Both the position numbers and the translations under genes were made by a program. The notes below the pieces were generated by a model. It saw only the letters and a program-made list of their open reading frames with translations. It did not search any database and was not told the DNA's origin. This document shows, in pieces, positions 15,440 to 24,475 of a DNA stretch of 64,000 nucleotides. The DNA lies in NCBI GenBank assembly GCA_947627245.1, contig CANQVH010000002.1, positions 62,001 through 126,000 on the forward strand, written 5' to 3'. The stretch comes from an uncultured Lachnospiraceae bacterium. Its GTDB lineage: Bacteria; Bacillota; Clostridia; Lachnospirales; Lachnospiraceae. Numbering within the stretch: position 1 is the stretch's first letter; each line of letters starts with the position of its first letter.

Positions 15440-15468
15440 TGACTGTTTTTCTAAAAAAATACATATTA
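15440..15468 (+). promoter_or_regulatory. Element-type promoter (TGACT-16-ACATATTA)
   Basis: TGACT (15440-15444), 16 bases, ACATATTA (15461-15468). One of the clearest examples. The preceding bases CAAAAAAA match those of the minus-strand promoter at 7728-7756. Predicted leader to ATG 15570 is about 95 bases. Confidence 0.75.
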
Positions 15469-15530
15469 TAGCCGTCCTAAACGAAATGCAGTTAATTTCC
15501 AAGACTAAAGCCATTGGAAACATAATCATG

Positions 15531-15569
15531 AAAGGAGGAAAAGCTGTAAAAAAGACAGCTACTAAAAGG
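15531..15569 (+). promoter_or_regulatory. Hairpin-bridged ribosome binding site (lipoprotein gene)
   Basis: AAAGGAGG (15531-15538) lies 31 bases from ATG 15570. Between them AGCTGT-AAAAAAG-ACAGCT (15542-15560) forms a perfect 6-base stem. Subtracting the stem-loop leaves 12 bases, an effective near-normal spacing. No start codon exists at ordinary distance. Confidence 0.65.
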
Positions 15570-17258
15570 ATGAAGAAAAGAACGGTACAGTTAGGAACTT
15601 TACTTCCGTTAACAGTCCTGATCATTTCAGCCAGCTTATCTGGATGTGCTCCGCATAAGGATACGAAAGAAACAGGACAGTTTGCGACAGACAGTGTTGT
15701 GCGCGAAACAGAGGCTGGTACAGAGCAGCATACAGAAACAGAGCCAATTACGGAAGCAGCTCTCTCGTTGAGGGATATCCAGGTCTCCATCAAAACTGCA
15801 GGACGCAGTGGAAACATGGAGTACCAGATTCTGGATCCGGATGGAGAAGAATCCGGAACATGCAAATTCTATGATTCAAAGGAAGCTTTTATGGCAGAAG
15901 ACGGCAACGGATGCTTTGCTTATTCTGACAAAAACGAAACAATGGCGCTTGATCGCGGAGCATGGTATGCAGAAGACGTGAAATACATGAATGTCTGGGA
16001 TACTGTGTATTCTGAAGACAGCAAACTTATGGACGATACGGTAATTGATGGAACCGAATGCTATCACATCTCGTCAGAATCGGATGATGAGCCGGGAGGG
16101 CTTATCAGTATATGCAATGCTCATGGATACCGCAATGTGATCAATGGCACCTGCCGGTATGACTTCTATATTTCAAAAGAAACTATGGAAATCGTACGCA
16201 TGGATGTTGAGATGAGTTATTTGGGAGATAAAAACGGATCGAGTGAAACAGGGAGTTTTACAGCAAGCTTTACCACCAGTGAGCTGAAGGATCAAGAAAT
16301 TGAACGTCCGGAAGTAGAAATCGTATCTGATACAGAGGAATATACTGCAGGCACTCTGGGGGATAACCTGTATAGCAATGACCAGTTTGGGATTCGTATT
16401 GCGGGAAAGGATCTTTTCACCTTCAATGCAGAAAGAACGTCCGAACTGGAGGAAAGCTATAAGTCGATGAACAGCCGCTATATGGAGGAAGCTTATGGTG
16501 AAGGCAATGGAGTTATTGTAAATATTTCATCAATTGCATCCGGAGCAGACACCAAAGAAAATATCATGGCAAAATACCTACAGGACAGCAATGCTTCCGG
16601 AATTCAGGCGGCTCCGGTCATAACGGTTGGGACAAATGAATATGCTGCTTCCACCGCAGATATTAACGGAACAATGACAAAGACATATTGTACCTCCTGT
16701 GATGGAAGATGCCTGGTAATTACGATATATTACAGTGAGTTGTCGGCTCCTGAAGTTTTTGAAGGGAACCTGTTCGGACCGGAAGATGACCCTAACTGGA
16801 CACCGCAGGACTGGACATTGCTGGGGAAATATACCGTAACAACTCCAGACGGATACAATGTCGTGAATGAGGACAGTAGCGACATATTTGTCTGCATGAA
16901 GGACGATTCCAACGAGGTTAATGTATTTGCAATCGAGGGCACTACCGTAGATAACGAGGCGCAATCCGAATCCGCATCAACAGACACTACATCAAAAAAT
17001 GTACAGAATCAAAGCGACATTGTGCTGGATGACGGATCTTCTATGAAATACCTTGAAATTTACAATGTAGAAGCGGAAGCCAGTTACTACACGTATATCG
17101 GATTGCTACAGAAAGATACCGCAGTCATCAAAATCTATGTGGTAAGTACAGCTCAGGCTGACTTTACAGGCATCTTTCACGATTTTGCCAATCGTGTGAT
17201 GTCTAATAGCAACACCGGCATACTGGAATCTGAGACCGGAATGCCGGAACAAAACTAA
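15570..17258 (+). CDS. Large exported lipoprotein
   Basis: The 562-residue product begins with a textbook lipoprotein signal peptide, MKKRTVQLGTLLPLTVLII followed by the lipobox LSGC (Cys about residue 26), so the mature protein is lipid-anchored outside the membrane. Upstream ATGs at 15486 and 15528 are in frame but would sit at the transcription start or overlap the Shine-Dalgarno sequence. A short Thr/Glu-rich linker follows (ETEAGTEQHTETEPITEA), then about 480 residues without a recognised domain, apparently two similar beta-rich halves. Thr/Glu repeats are shared with neighbouring exported proteins. It is followed after 15 bases by another exported protein gene. Role unknown, probably part of the surface complex. 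Confidence 0.75.
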   Translation: MKKRTVQLGTLLPLTVLIISASLSGCAPHKDTKETGQFATDSVVRETEAGTEQHTETEPITEAALSLRDIQVSIKTAGRSGNMEYQILDPDGEESGTCKFYDSKEAFMAEDGNGCFAYSDKNETMALDRGAWYAEDVKYMNVWDTVYSEDSKLMDDTVIDGTECYHISSESDDEPGGLISICNAHGYRNVINGTCRYDFYISKETMEIVRMDVEMSYLGDKNGSSETGSFTASFTTSELKDQEIERPEVEIVSDTEEYTAGTLGDNLYSNDQFGIRIAGKDLFTFNAERTSELEESYKSMNSRYMEEAYGEGNGVIVNISSIASGADTKENIMAKYLQDSNASGIQAAPVITVGTNEYAASTADINGTMTKTYCTSCDGRCLVITIYYSELSAPEVFEGNLFGPEDDPNWTPQDWTLLGKYTVTTPDGYNVVNEDSSDIFVCMKDDSNEVNVFAIEGTTVDNEAQSESASTDTTSKNVQNQSDIVLDDGSSMKYLEIYNVEAEASYYTYIGLLQKDTAVIKIYVVSTAQADFTGIFHDFANRVMSNSNTGILESETGMPEQN

Positions 17259-17273
17259 ACGGAGGTAGAAGAA

Positions 17274-18248
17274 ATGAAAAGAAAACAGTTATCGTTAATC
17301 TTGGCAGCAACTCTCTCTGCGGCATGCTCTATGTCTACTATTGCAGCGGATAGCGACAATATTATTGAGAATTTGGTAGTAGAGAGCGTTGACACGGGCG
17401 TAGATGCGTCAGAGGACGCAGCCGATATAGCCAGTATCGACGAGGCGCCTGAAAGCGAAGCGGCGGAAGAGGCAGAAACGGAAGCAGCGGAAGCTGCAGA
17501 AACGGAAGCGGCGGATGTAGAGGAAGAGGCGGAAAGTGAATCGGAGACGGAAGGGGACTTCGTCGAAGGATCCGCCGTCTTAAGTGATTATGATTATAAG
17601 CATGGCGAGCTTACAGAAGAGGGCTGGTCAAATGAATTTCTGAACATGATCTATATGCCTGGCAGAAATATCAGCATGGGTACCGCCGAGAACGATCAGC
17701 TTGCATCCTATTATGAACGTAACGGCGAGGATAAACAGGTTGCAGCAAATGAAATGGTTGCCGTTGACGATAAAGAAGGTTACGTTCAACTGATGGTTGA
17801 GGTAAACCCGAATCACGAGGATGCTGAGGATATCTTGGGACGTTTCAGCGAGAATGAGAAGCTTACGCTGGCCAGCGACCAGTCGGAGATGGAGATCGCA
17901 GGAAAGACTTTCCTTACCTGTACGGGTGTCGTAGACAAGGACCGCTTCCTGCTTGGTGTATGTACCGATGAGGACGATTTTGTTATCGCCGTAAAGGTTA
18001 AGTATGCAAATACTGTGGCGAGAAGGGCACTTCTGGACGGCTTTGACGTGGCAGAGGAGATCGAGGCTGCAGAAACTGAGGCGGAAACGGAAGTTAAGAC
18101 TGATGAGGAAGCCGAGGAAGCAGCAACTGAAAGTATCTTGGAAGAAGCGGCAGAGAGTGAGACGGAAGAAGGGCTTATCATGCCGGCAGAATTTGAAGAC
18201 GGGGAAATCTTTGAGGCAGATGAGACTGAAATCAGCGCTGTCGAGTAA
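17274..18248 (+). CDS. Exported highly acidic protein
   Basis: A 324-residue protein with signal peptide MKRKQLSLILAATLSAACS and likely cleavage after TIAA. The mature protein starts with a long Glu/Ala-rich segment (AAEEAETEAAEAAETEAAD, residues about 60-105). A compact domain at about 105-260 follows (HGELTEEGWSNEFLNMIYMPG), and then a second acidic Glu/Ala tail. There is no sorting signal or C-terminal membrane helix. The acidic repeats are low complexity and probably extended. Ribosome site GGAGG. It is co-transcribed with the lipoprotein gene 15 bases upstream, and a terminator follows. Function not recognised. Confidence 0.75.
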   Translation: MKRKQLSLILAATLSAACSMSTIAADSDNIIENLVVESVDTGVDASEDAADIASIDEAPESEAAEEAETEAAEAAETEAADVEEEAESESETEGDFVEGSAVLSDYDYKHGELTEEGWSNEFLNMIYMPGRNISMGTAENDQLASYYERNGEDKQVAANEMVAVDDKEGYVQLMVEVNPNHEDAEDILGRFSENEKLTLASDQSEMEIAGKTFLTCTGVVDKDRFLLGVCTDEDDFVIAVKVKYANTVARRALLDGFDVAEEIEAAETEAETEVKTDEEAEEAATESILEEAAESETEEGLIMPAEFEDGEIFEADETEISAVE

Positions 18249-18281
18249 ACAAAGGAACGCAGTAAAAAGAAGATTTATCAC

Positions 18282-18309
18282 AAAAGCCCGGCTTTTGGGT
18301 CGGGCTTTT
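18282..18309 (+). terminator. Intrinsic terminator
   Basis: AAAAGCCCG (18282-18290) and CGGGCTTTT (18301-18309) form a perfect 9-base stem after the exported acidic protein gene. The next gene starts only 21 bases later, so some readthrough is likely. Confidence 0.8.
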
Positions 18310-18329
18310 CAAGTGGGAGGAAATTCATT

Positions 18330-19124
18330 ATGGAAAACAATTATATTGCTTTCAGCGGTGTCTCAAATGTCGGGAACAAAATGAAAATCAATGAAGATTA
18401 TATTTCGTTTGATGATAACCAATTTGGTGATGATATCGTTTACTTTTCCATAGCTGACGGCTCTGGATCCAAAGAAAGTATGTTCCGCCCCGCAGCAATC
18501 GTTTCGAACCAAGCATTGAAATATATGGCAAGGTTTTTCAAGAAAGATGAAAAGCTATTCAAAGGGAATATTCGGACACTTATGGAAGAGTCCGTCTTAT
18601 CAGCGAATGATGTCCTCTGCGGCTTCAAGCTTGGAGCTGAGGAATCACGAATGGAATTCGCATCGTCTTTTACCTGTGCAACCCTTGAGAGAAATGGAGT
18701 CCTTACTTTTGCACATGCCGGAAATACGAGGCTTTACCTGATACGTGACCAGCGTACGGTTCAACTCACGACGGACCATACTATCGGGCAGAAGCTCGTT
18801 GATAAACAGGCTATAACAGAAGAGGAATACTATACCGCAATCGAACGTCTTCAGCTTTATAACGAGCTGGGGATGGTAGCAGACCCCTCGGTCCAGACCG
18901 CAAGGGTCAAACTCAAAAAAAATGACGTTGTCATTATGACAACTGACGGGATACATTACAACTTTCGGAAAGAAGCTTTTCTGGAAATTCTGCTCTCTAC
19001 ACAGACAATGGATGAAGCTGCACAGGAAATGGTAAAGACTGCGCTTGACTTAAAAACGTACCCGGATAATATCAGCGTCATTATTGCGTGGTACCTTGGA
19101 TCAGGGATGGAGGAGTCGCAATGA
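18330..19124 (+). CDS. PP2C-family (PPM) serine/threonine phosphatase
   Basis: The 264-residue protein spans a whole PP2C domain. N-terminal NEDYISF and the metal-binding ADGSGSKES (about residue 46) are followed by FASSFTCATL, HAGNTRLYLIR, TTDHTIGQ, TTDGIHYNF and DNISVIIAW (near the end). The conserved acidic residues that bind the two Mn/Mg ions are present. It should dephosphorylate Ser/Thr proteins in the cytoplasm. No partner kinase or STAS/anti-sigma gene is visible in the window, so it may act on host kinases or on the element sigma system. It overlaps the next exported protein gene by ATGA, indicating translational coupling. No separate promoter motif is seen. Confidence 0.85.
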   Translation: MENNYIAFSGVSNVGNKMKINEDYISFDDNQFGDDIVYFSIADGSGSKESMFRPAAIVSNQALKYMARFFKKDEKLFKGNIRTLMEESVLSANDVLCGFKLGAEESRMEFASSFTCATLERNGVLTFAHAGNTRLYLIRDQRTVQLTTDHTIGQKLVDKQAITEEEYYTAIERLQLYNELGMVADPSVQTARVKLKKNDVVIMTTDGIHYNFRKEAFLEILLSTQTMDEAAQEMVKTALDLKTYPDNISVIIAWYLGSGMEESQ

Positions 19125-19516
19125 AAAAATTCATTCTTATGGTGATTCTTGTACTGGCACTGTCACTGCCCCTAATAGCAACTGCTGAACCAGTGAATAC
19201 TTTCGACGGACAGTCTGCCCTTTTTGGGCTTAATGCTGGGCAATACATATGTGAATACGATGGGTGCAGGTTAATCTATTGTACCGGGCAGGATGCCTAT
19301 ACATATACAAGCACGAATATCCGGGCAATGCCTGATGCTTCCTCAGACAAGAAAAGTACGAAGGAAAGCGGAACGAGGGTAAAAATATGGGGATACACAG
19401 ATAACGGATGGTGTCTCGTCTATTATATATCTGACGACGGACAGGCGTGTTCCGGGTATATCAGATCTGACCTGTTGGATCTTCAGACGCCACAGAACGA
19501 AGAACAGCCTATATAA
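19121..19516 (+). CDS. Exported SH3-like domain protein
   Basis: 131 residues with a signal peptide (KKFILMVILVLALSLPLIA, cleavage near TAEP). The compact mature domain reads like a bacterial SH3 domain: YTSTNIRAMPDASSDKKST, GTRVKIWGYTDNGWCLVYYI, SGYIRSDLLDL. SH3b domains bind cell-wall peptides. Four cysteines (CEYDGCRLIYC and CLVYY/ACSG) could form disulphides. ATG 19121 overlaps the phosphatase stop (ATGA) and has GGAGG; a longer upstream frame is ignored. The gene after it encodes an NlpC/P60 hydrolase, so a shared wall-related task is likely. Confidence 0.75.
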   Translation: MKKFILMVILVLALSLPLIATAEPVNTFDGQSALFGLNAGQYICEYDGCRLIYCTGQDAYTYTSTNIRAMPDASSDKKSTKESGTRVKIWGYTDNGWCLVYYISDDGQACSGYIRSDLLDLQTPQNEEQPI

Positions 19517-19529
19517 CAAGGAGGTATTT

Positions 19530-21161
19530 ATGCATTTAAGAAGCACAAGGAAATTGATCAATTTATGGGCATGCATAATGGCCGCTGGCATGCTTGCTGC
19601 CAATAATCCAGCCATGGCTGAAGAAAACGTGCCTGTTCAGGCACCCAAGACGGAAGCAGCTACGGCACCCCAGACCGAGGTCTCTCCGGAGACTCAGCCT
19701 GCACCGGAAACACAGCCAGCAACAGAAATACTGCCTGAGCAGGAAACGCAACCTGTGCCAGCACCGCAGCCTGAGCCGCAACCGGAATCCTCTGTGGAAA
19801 TAAACTCTGAACCACAGACTCAGGTTCAGCCTCAGCCGGAGACACAGCCGCAGTCCCAAACGGCGGAACCACAGTCGGAAACACAACAGGAGCCACAGAC
19901 ATCTGCGTCCGAGCCCCAGCCGCCGGTGCAAGAGGAAACGCAGGAGGCTGTCCGTGAGGCTGAGACCCAGACTGAAGCGGCATCGGAAGAAAAGACATCG
20001 AACAATGCCGATAAGGAAACGGCTGATAATAATTTTCCCCAAAGCGAAGCAGGCGGTACTGGGGAGCAGCAGACACAAGCCCCGAATTCTCCATATTCCA
20101 GCAATGCTGAACTTCTATCTCGCCAGCATATCGAGTCTGTTTCTAAGTTTTACCGCCCAATGTTCACGCACATTGATGCCGAAAAAGCAATCCTTAAAGC
20201 CGGTTCCATAATATACGAAGAAAAGGATATTATGGCAAGACATGTTGGTATCGCTAAAGAGACGTGTTCGGCTTCGATTATTGCCGATAAGGGAGACGCA
20301 TGGATATATGTGGAATCCGGGAGTGTGAGGGGCTTTGTAAAAAAGGATGATCTTGTCTATGGGAAAGCTTCCATGCTTATCCTCAGCAGAGGAACAAGAA
20401 ACCTTATGCAGCAGGCATTTGAACTGGTGCCCTATTATGAAAATGGTGCTTTCCTGTATTCTATGGATACTTCACAACAGGTGGAGGCGGAGAAAATTTG
20501 TGCTTTAGCAGCCAGCGACACAATGGTGTATGACGGCAAGGACTTTGCCTCAGCTACAGAAGTAGGAAAACTCCCACAAAACGCTATTGCATATATCCTT
20601 TCGGATGAAAATGGGAAAGTGTTTATTGAGTCGGGTACTGTAAGGGGTTTTGTTGACAAAAGCATGCTGATTACTGGGCATATGGCAGATGCTGCGGAGA
20701 AAGTCCTCGATGGGGCAATCCCTGTTGCGGAGCAGTTGGTGAAACCGGGAGATAATAAGGCTTATTATTATACACTTTCTTATGTTGAAGAGCCGGACCC
20801 GAACATGAAGCTGAGAGCCTCGATCGTTGACTTTGCCCTGCAGTTTGTCGGGAACCCCTATGTGTGGGGAGGTACCAGCCTTACAAGTGGGGCAGACTGC
20901 TCTGGATTTGTTCAGAGCATATATGCAAATTTCGGGTATAGCCTCCCAAGGGTCGCCTGCGATCAGGCAGTATATGGGAAACAAATCACGCTCGATTCGG
21001 CCCAGCCGGGAGACCTGATCTTTTATGCGAGAAATGGTTATGTGTACCATGTCAGCATGTATATTGGCGATGGACGTGTGGTACAGGCACACAGTAAGTC
21101 TACTGGGATTATCACCAGTGAAATTGGGGGAGATGCGGTTTGGGCAACAACACTGTTGTAA
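19530..21161 (+). CDS. Exported NlpC/P60 peptidoglycan endopeptidase with a wall-spanning repeat region
   Basis: The 543-residue protein has a signal peptide (cleavage near PAMAEE) and a 150-residue Pro/Glu/Gln/Thr repeat region (PETQPAPETQPATEI pattern). A central pair of SH3-like segments follows (GDAWIYVESGSVRGFVKKDD and KVFIESGTVRGFVDKS). The C-terminal NlpC/P60 domain has the catalytic Cys in ADCSGFVQSIY (about 456), His in YHVSMYIGDG (about 506) and a third polar residue in VVQAHS (about 519). Such enzymes cut gamma-D-Glu-diaminopimelate peptide bonds. The repeat region would let the enzyme reach across the wall. AAGGAGG precedes the start 13 bases after the SH3 protein gene. Confidence 0.88.
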   Translation: MHLRSTRKLINLWACIMAAGMLAANNPAMAEENVPVQAPKTEAATAPQTEVSPETQPAPETQPATEILPEQETQPVPAPQPEPQPESSVEINSEPQTQVQPQPETQPQSQTAEPQSETQQEPQTSASEPQPPVQEETQEAVREAETQTEAASEEKTSNNADKETADNNFPQSEAGGTGEQQTQAPNSPYSSNAELLSRQHIESVSKFYRPMFTHIDAEKAILKAGSIIYEEKDIMARHVGIAKETCSASIIADKGDAWIYVESGSVRGFVKKDDLVYGKASMLILSRGTRNLMQQAFELVPYYENGAFLYSMDTSQQVEAEKICALAASDTMVYDGKDFASATEVGKLPQNAIAYILSDENGKVFIESGTVRGFVDKSMLITGHMADAAEKVLDGAIPVAEQLVKPGDNKAYYYTLSYVEEPDPNMKLRASIVDFALQFVGNPYVWGGTSLTSGADCSGFVQSIYANFGYSLPRVACDQAVYGKQITLDSAQPGDLIFYARNGYVYHVSMYIGDGRVVQAHSKSTGIITSEIGGDAVWATTLL

Positions 21162-21203
21162 TCACTCCCTGTATAAAAATGCTCCGGAAAGCCTGCTTTG
21201 ACG

Positions 21204-21211
21204 ACATATTA
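21204..21211 (+). promoter_or_regulatory. ACATATTA motif
   Basis: Perfect octamer 43 bases before ATG 21255. TTGACG abuts it directly and the 16-base position carries TCCGG, so only the -10-like half is convincing. Confidence 0.5.
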
Positions 21212-21254
21212 GGAATGCCGTTTAAAATTAATATAAAAGGAGGGCATATCTATT

Positions 21255-23222
21255 ATGAGCTATCAGGATGTCTTTGACGATATTGATAAGAAAAATATCT
21301 CAGGACTGCTACAGAAGGACAACGGGGAACTACCGCTTATGTCTATCGCAAAGCTTCACGGAGCTGATCCTATGCAACCGATGGATCCTAAAATTTACAG
21401 AGATATGTTTGCAAAAAAAATGTGGACTTGCACTGCCTGTTACGCCAATTTTGCTGAGGTATCAAGATTCAAACGCGTACTGGATGATCTCGTCCTTTTA
21501 AGCGAACCAGATATTTATCCAGGCTATGTGCGTTGTGTGGCGTCTCTTACGGATGAAGCAAAAAAGTTTGCAAAATTCAAAGCTTCCTGCAAGAAATTAT
21601 GGCAGATTAAAAGCAGCGAGGACATATATCTTTCCGTGCTTTCTTATACGCTTGCCAAGAATTGTGATGCCAGACAGTTAATCAAGACGCTGTTTGATAA
21701 AAATGCAGATGTTGCAAAACACATGAAGGGTAAATATACATCGCGGGATTTCATCAAATATGACATGAATGCAGAAGAATTTTACTATTACAAAATGGCA
21801 TTTTCTCTTTGTGTTGAGTCAAAAACAGACCCTTCCATGAAAAAGCAGATCCGAACTATCATAAAAAACATCATGCCGGGTGTTAATAATTATGTTATAG
21901 GGATGGGTTCTTATTTAAAAGAAGATTCTTTTGCTGATGCATTTTTTGGACCGTTTCTGTTTCTGTTTATGGACATTTTCCGTAACCGCGGAGACTTGAA
22001 CTTGATACTCAGGCTGATACTTTCTATATATGAATTGATAGAATATTACGGTTATCCGGTTCATGATACGGAACCGATGTTTATTGCCAGCCTATTTTTA
22101 GCTATCAATAGCAGCGGTGGAGAAATCGCTTCTACAGGTGCAAATATTATTCTTTCGAAATGCAAGGATGCAGTAAAATCTGCCTGTAGCATAAGAACTG
22201 AAAATGATTTTATTGCATTCCTTGACCTGACTGCATTTTTTATAAGCTCGGATGATAATAATGGCTATGTTGACAGAGGTGCTACGGATGTAATCGGATG
22301 GCTAAAGGGGCTGCCTAAGAAGCGGATTAAAAGTATTGTGGAAGACTTCATTGTTTCAAAATTAATCCTTTTATCTTCAGATATTGAGGGACAAAAAAGT
22401 CTTACGGATTTATCCTCTACAGTCATGCTGTCCGTCGAACATGCATTTAAAACCGCCTACGTGAACTGGTTTAATGCGTTCTCCAATACCTTGATTGGAA
22501 CTAAACATGAGGAAGACGACGTTTTCGTGGAGGATACACTGACAATTTTTTTCAACCTGTTCATTGACCAGGCCCGTTTTGAACTTCATTTGTCGGAAAT
22601 TCAGGAACTGACCAATCCTGAGGATGATACAGTTGTCAATCAGAACGATGACAATATATACAGGCAGAAGTACATCGAACTGGAAACAGAGTGCAACGAA
22701 CTTCGCAGGAAGGAATTCAATATTAAAGCCCTTAGGTCAGAAAATGCGGAATTAAAAAAACAGCTTGCTGAACTCAGGCTTCAAACAATGCAGCATACGG
22801 ATGAGAAAGAAAAAAATAAGAAAGAACTGGTCGGACTGCGGAATCTGGTATATGAAATGTCCGAGAACTTGGACAAGGGGTTTGAGCAGGATAAGAGCAT
22901 CAACTTGGATGAGATAGGAGAATATCTGAACAAAAACGTCAGAGGCATTATTATCGGAGGGCATGTCAATGTACATAATAAACTGGATAAATATATACCG
23001 AAATGGAAAAAATACGCCCCTGATGCAAAGATAACCTTGGACGCATTAAAGAACAACGATGTTGTTGTAATCTTTTCGGATTACCTTAGCCATAGGTCGT
23101 ATTTTGGGGTCATTGACTGGATCAGGGAGTCTGACTGCAAGTTGTTGTATATACATAATGTCAATATGGAATATGTCCTGAATAAAATCTATCAAACATG
23201 CAAGGAGGAGCAGCCGTCATGA
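21255..23222 (+). CDS. Large helical protein with a C-terminal DUF2325-like domain
   Basis: A 655-residue protein. Residues 1-460 are helical and not recognised. A coiled coil follows at about 465-545 (YIELETECNELRRKEF, LRSENAELKKQLAELRLQ). The last 100 residues match the DUF2325 pattern: GIIIGGHVNVHNKLDKYIP, VVVIFSDYLSHRSYFGVID, CKLLYIHNVNMEYVLNKIY. DUF2325 is a small Rossmann-like domain of unknown function found in Firmicutes. A cytoplasmic location is likely. The stop overlaps the sortase start (ATGA), so both are translated together, which hints at a link to surface assembly. AAAAGGAGG precedes the start. Confidence 0.7.
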   Translation: MSYQDVFDDIDKKNISGLLQKDNGELPLMSIAKLHGADPMQPMDPKIYRDMFAKKMWTCTACYANFAEVSRFKRVLDDLVLLSEPDIYPGYVRCVASLTDEAKKFAKFKASCKKLWQIKSSEDIYLSVLSYTLAKNCDARQLIKTLFDKNADVAKHMKGKYTSRDFIKYDMNAEEFYYYKMAFSLCVESKTDPSMKKQIRTIIKNIMPGVNNYVIGMGSYLKEDSFADAFFGPFLFLFMDIFRNRGDLNLILRLILSIYELIEYYGYPVHDTEPMFIASLFLAINSSGGEIASTGANIILSKCKDAVKSACSIRTENDFIAFLDLTAFFISSDDNNGYVDRGATDVIGWLKGLPKKRIKSIVEDFIVSKLILLSSDIEGQKSLTDLSSTVMLSVEHAFKTAYVNWFNAFSNTLIGTKHEEDDVFVEDTLTIFFNLFIDQARFELHLSEIQELTNPEDDTVVNQNDDNIYRQKYIELETECNELRRKEFNIKALRSENAELKKQLAELRLQTMQHTDEKEKNKKELVGLRNLVYEMSENLDKGFEQDKSINLDEIGEYLNKNVRGIIIGGHVNVHNKLDKYIPKWKKYAPDAKITLDALKNNDVVVIFSDYLSHRSYFGVIDWIRESDCKLLYIHNVNMEYVLNKIYQTCKEEQPS

Positions 23223-24097
23223 AAAAAATTACAGGTGTCTTTATGATCGTTATCGCCATTGTCTTGGTAGGTTATGCTGCAGAAAAATACCTGCCAAGGC
23301 TCATGGATTATAAGAAGAGCAGGGAAACATACGAGGATCTGAACGATAAATATACGTCTGACCCGGAGCTTGAATCTGAGCAGGATCCAAAATGGCAAGA
23401 TACGGCAGGGATACTGCAGCAGGGGAGTATGGAAGGAGCAGGACTAGAGAGCCTGTATCCGCAGGCAGTTTTGGATACATTGGCAGACATAGTACCAGGA
23501 GACCCGGGGGACTATATATATAAAAATATCGATGGGGAAGGGCTCTTAAATGAAAATCCCGATTATCTAGGCTGGATATATGTCCCGAAAACCGACATTT
23601 CCTATCCTGTGGTATACAGTGAAGATAACGCAGATTATCTGCATACTAATTTCTTCAATGAGTATAGTTTCGCAGGAACTATTTTCATGGATTACAGATG
23701 TAAGAAGGGTGTTTTGAACCATCATACGGTCCTCTATGGGCATAACATGCGTGACGGGTCAATGTTTGCACAGCTAAATAAATATAAGGAACAGGATTTT
23801 ACTGATGAACACCCGGTGTTCTGGTTCATAACCCCGGAGTATTCTTTCCTGTACCAAGTCTTCTCGGTATGCAGTCCAAACCCATACGATAAGGCCCAAT
23901 ACGGAGTAGATCTTTCCGAATACAAAAACAATGAAGATTTTGACGATGCAATACAAAAGATGCTTGAGCAGAGCGTGATTGAAACAGACATTGAACCGAA
24001 TGGACGTGACTATATTATGTCTCTATCTACCTGTACGGGAAATAGTTCGGTCAGGTGTCTGGTACATGGGAAACTTTTAGGAGCAAAAAGGAATTAG
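23219..24097 (+). CDS. srtB: Class B sortase
   Basis: The 292-residue protein has an N-terminal membrane anchor (KKITGVFMIVIAIVLVGYA) and a sortase B catalytic domain: YPVVYSEDNADYLHTNFF, TVLYGHNMRDGSMFAQLNKY (His about 174), FWFITPEYSFLYQVFSV, and LSTCTGNSSVRCLVHGKL with the catalytic Cys (about 271) and downstream Arg. Sortases cleave a C-terminal sorting motif and transpeptidate the substrate to the wall or to pilins. ATG 23219 overlaps the previous stop and has GGAGG. No protein in the window carries a recognisable sorting signal with a C-terminal membrane helix, so the substrate lies elsewhere or is unusual. Confidence 0.9.
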   Translation: MKKITGVFMIVIAIVLVGYAAEKYLPRLMDYKKSRETYEDLNDKYTSDPELESEQDPKWQDTAGILQQGSMEGAGLESLYPQAVLDTLADIVPGDPGDYIYKNIDGEGLLNENPDYLGWIYVPKTDISYPVVYSEDNADYLHTNFFNEYSFAGTIFMDYRCKKGVLNHHTVLYGHNMRDGSMFAQLNKYKEQDFTDEHPVFWFITPEYSFLYQVFSVCSPNPYDKAQYGVDLSEYKNNEDFDDAIQKMLEQSVIETDIEPNGRDYIMSLSTCTGNSSVRCLVHGKLLGAKRN

Positions 24098-24100
24098 AAT

Positions 24101-24129
24101 AACAGCCCGGATTCCCGGGCTGCTTTTTT
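24101..24129. terminator. Terminator between convergent operons
   Basis: CAGCCCGG-ATTC-CCGGGCTG followed by CTTTTTTT. It separates the sortase gene from the convergent minus-strand partition operon. Confidence 0.85.
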
Positions 24130-24136
24130 ATGGGTT

Positions 24137-24475
24137 TCATTTTTTCAAGGATGGCGTTTCGTCTGATAAAATGCCTGACTCAAAGGAATCTGCTTCAGAG
24201 GAAACCTCTGCATTCCCCTTCTCTATATCCTTGATTTTCTGATCAATTTCGGAATTATAGGAGGAAGCTTTTTCTTCAACCGCGTCAAAACCTTCCCGGA
24301 TCGTATTGTTGAGCTCCTCGTTTTGGGCTGAGACAGGTTTGCGTTCGTCTGACTTTGGAACAAAATCCGAATCTCGGTCGGCAGCGGTTGTATATTCCGG
24401 GATATCAGCATGATATTCATTACAGCCTCCAAGCATAAGAGCGGCAGTAAGGGCCAGCACCGCATACCTTTTCAT
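24137..24475 (-). CDS. Small lipoprotein at the end of the partition operon
   Basis: 112 residues with a lipoprotein signal peptide (MKRYAVLALTAALMLGGC, lipobox LGGC, Cys 18). The mature part is hydrophilic, Glu/Ser/Lys-rich and probably coiled (AEVSSEADSFESG), with no recognised domain. The start codon overlaps the stop of the preceding gene (TAATG), and GGAGG is well placed. It is unusual to find an exported lipoprotein as the last gene of a ParM-type operon. It may link to surface functions or simply be co-transcribed. Confidence 0.7.
   Translation of the reverse strand: MKRYAVLALTAALMLGGCNEYHADIPEYTTAADRDSDFVPKSDERKPVSAQNEELNNTIREGFDAVEEKASSYNSEIDQKIKDIEKGNAEVSSEADSFESGILSDETPSLKK

Noticed and set aside
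15486-15569. Longer N-terminus for the lipoprotein gene (ATG 15486 or 15528)
   Set aside because: ATG 15486 would be nearly leaderless relative to the promoter and has no ribosome site. ATG 15528 overlaps the Shine-Dalgarno itself. ATG 15570 gives a classical lipoprotein signal peptide.
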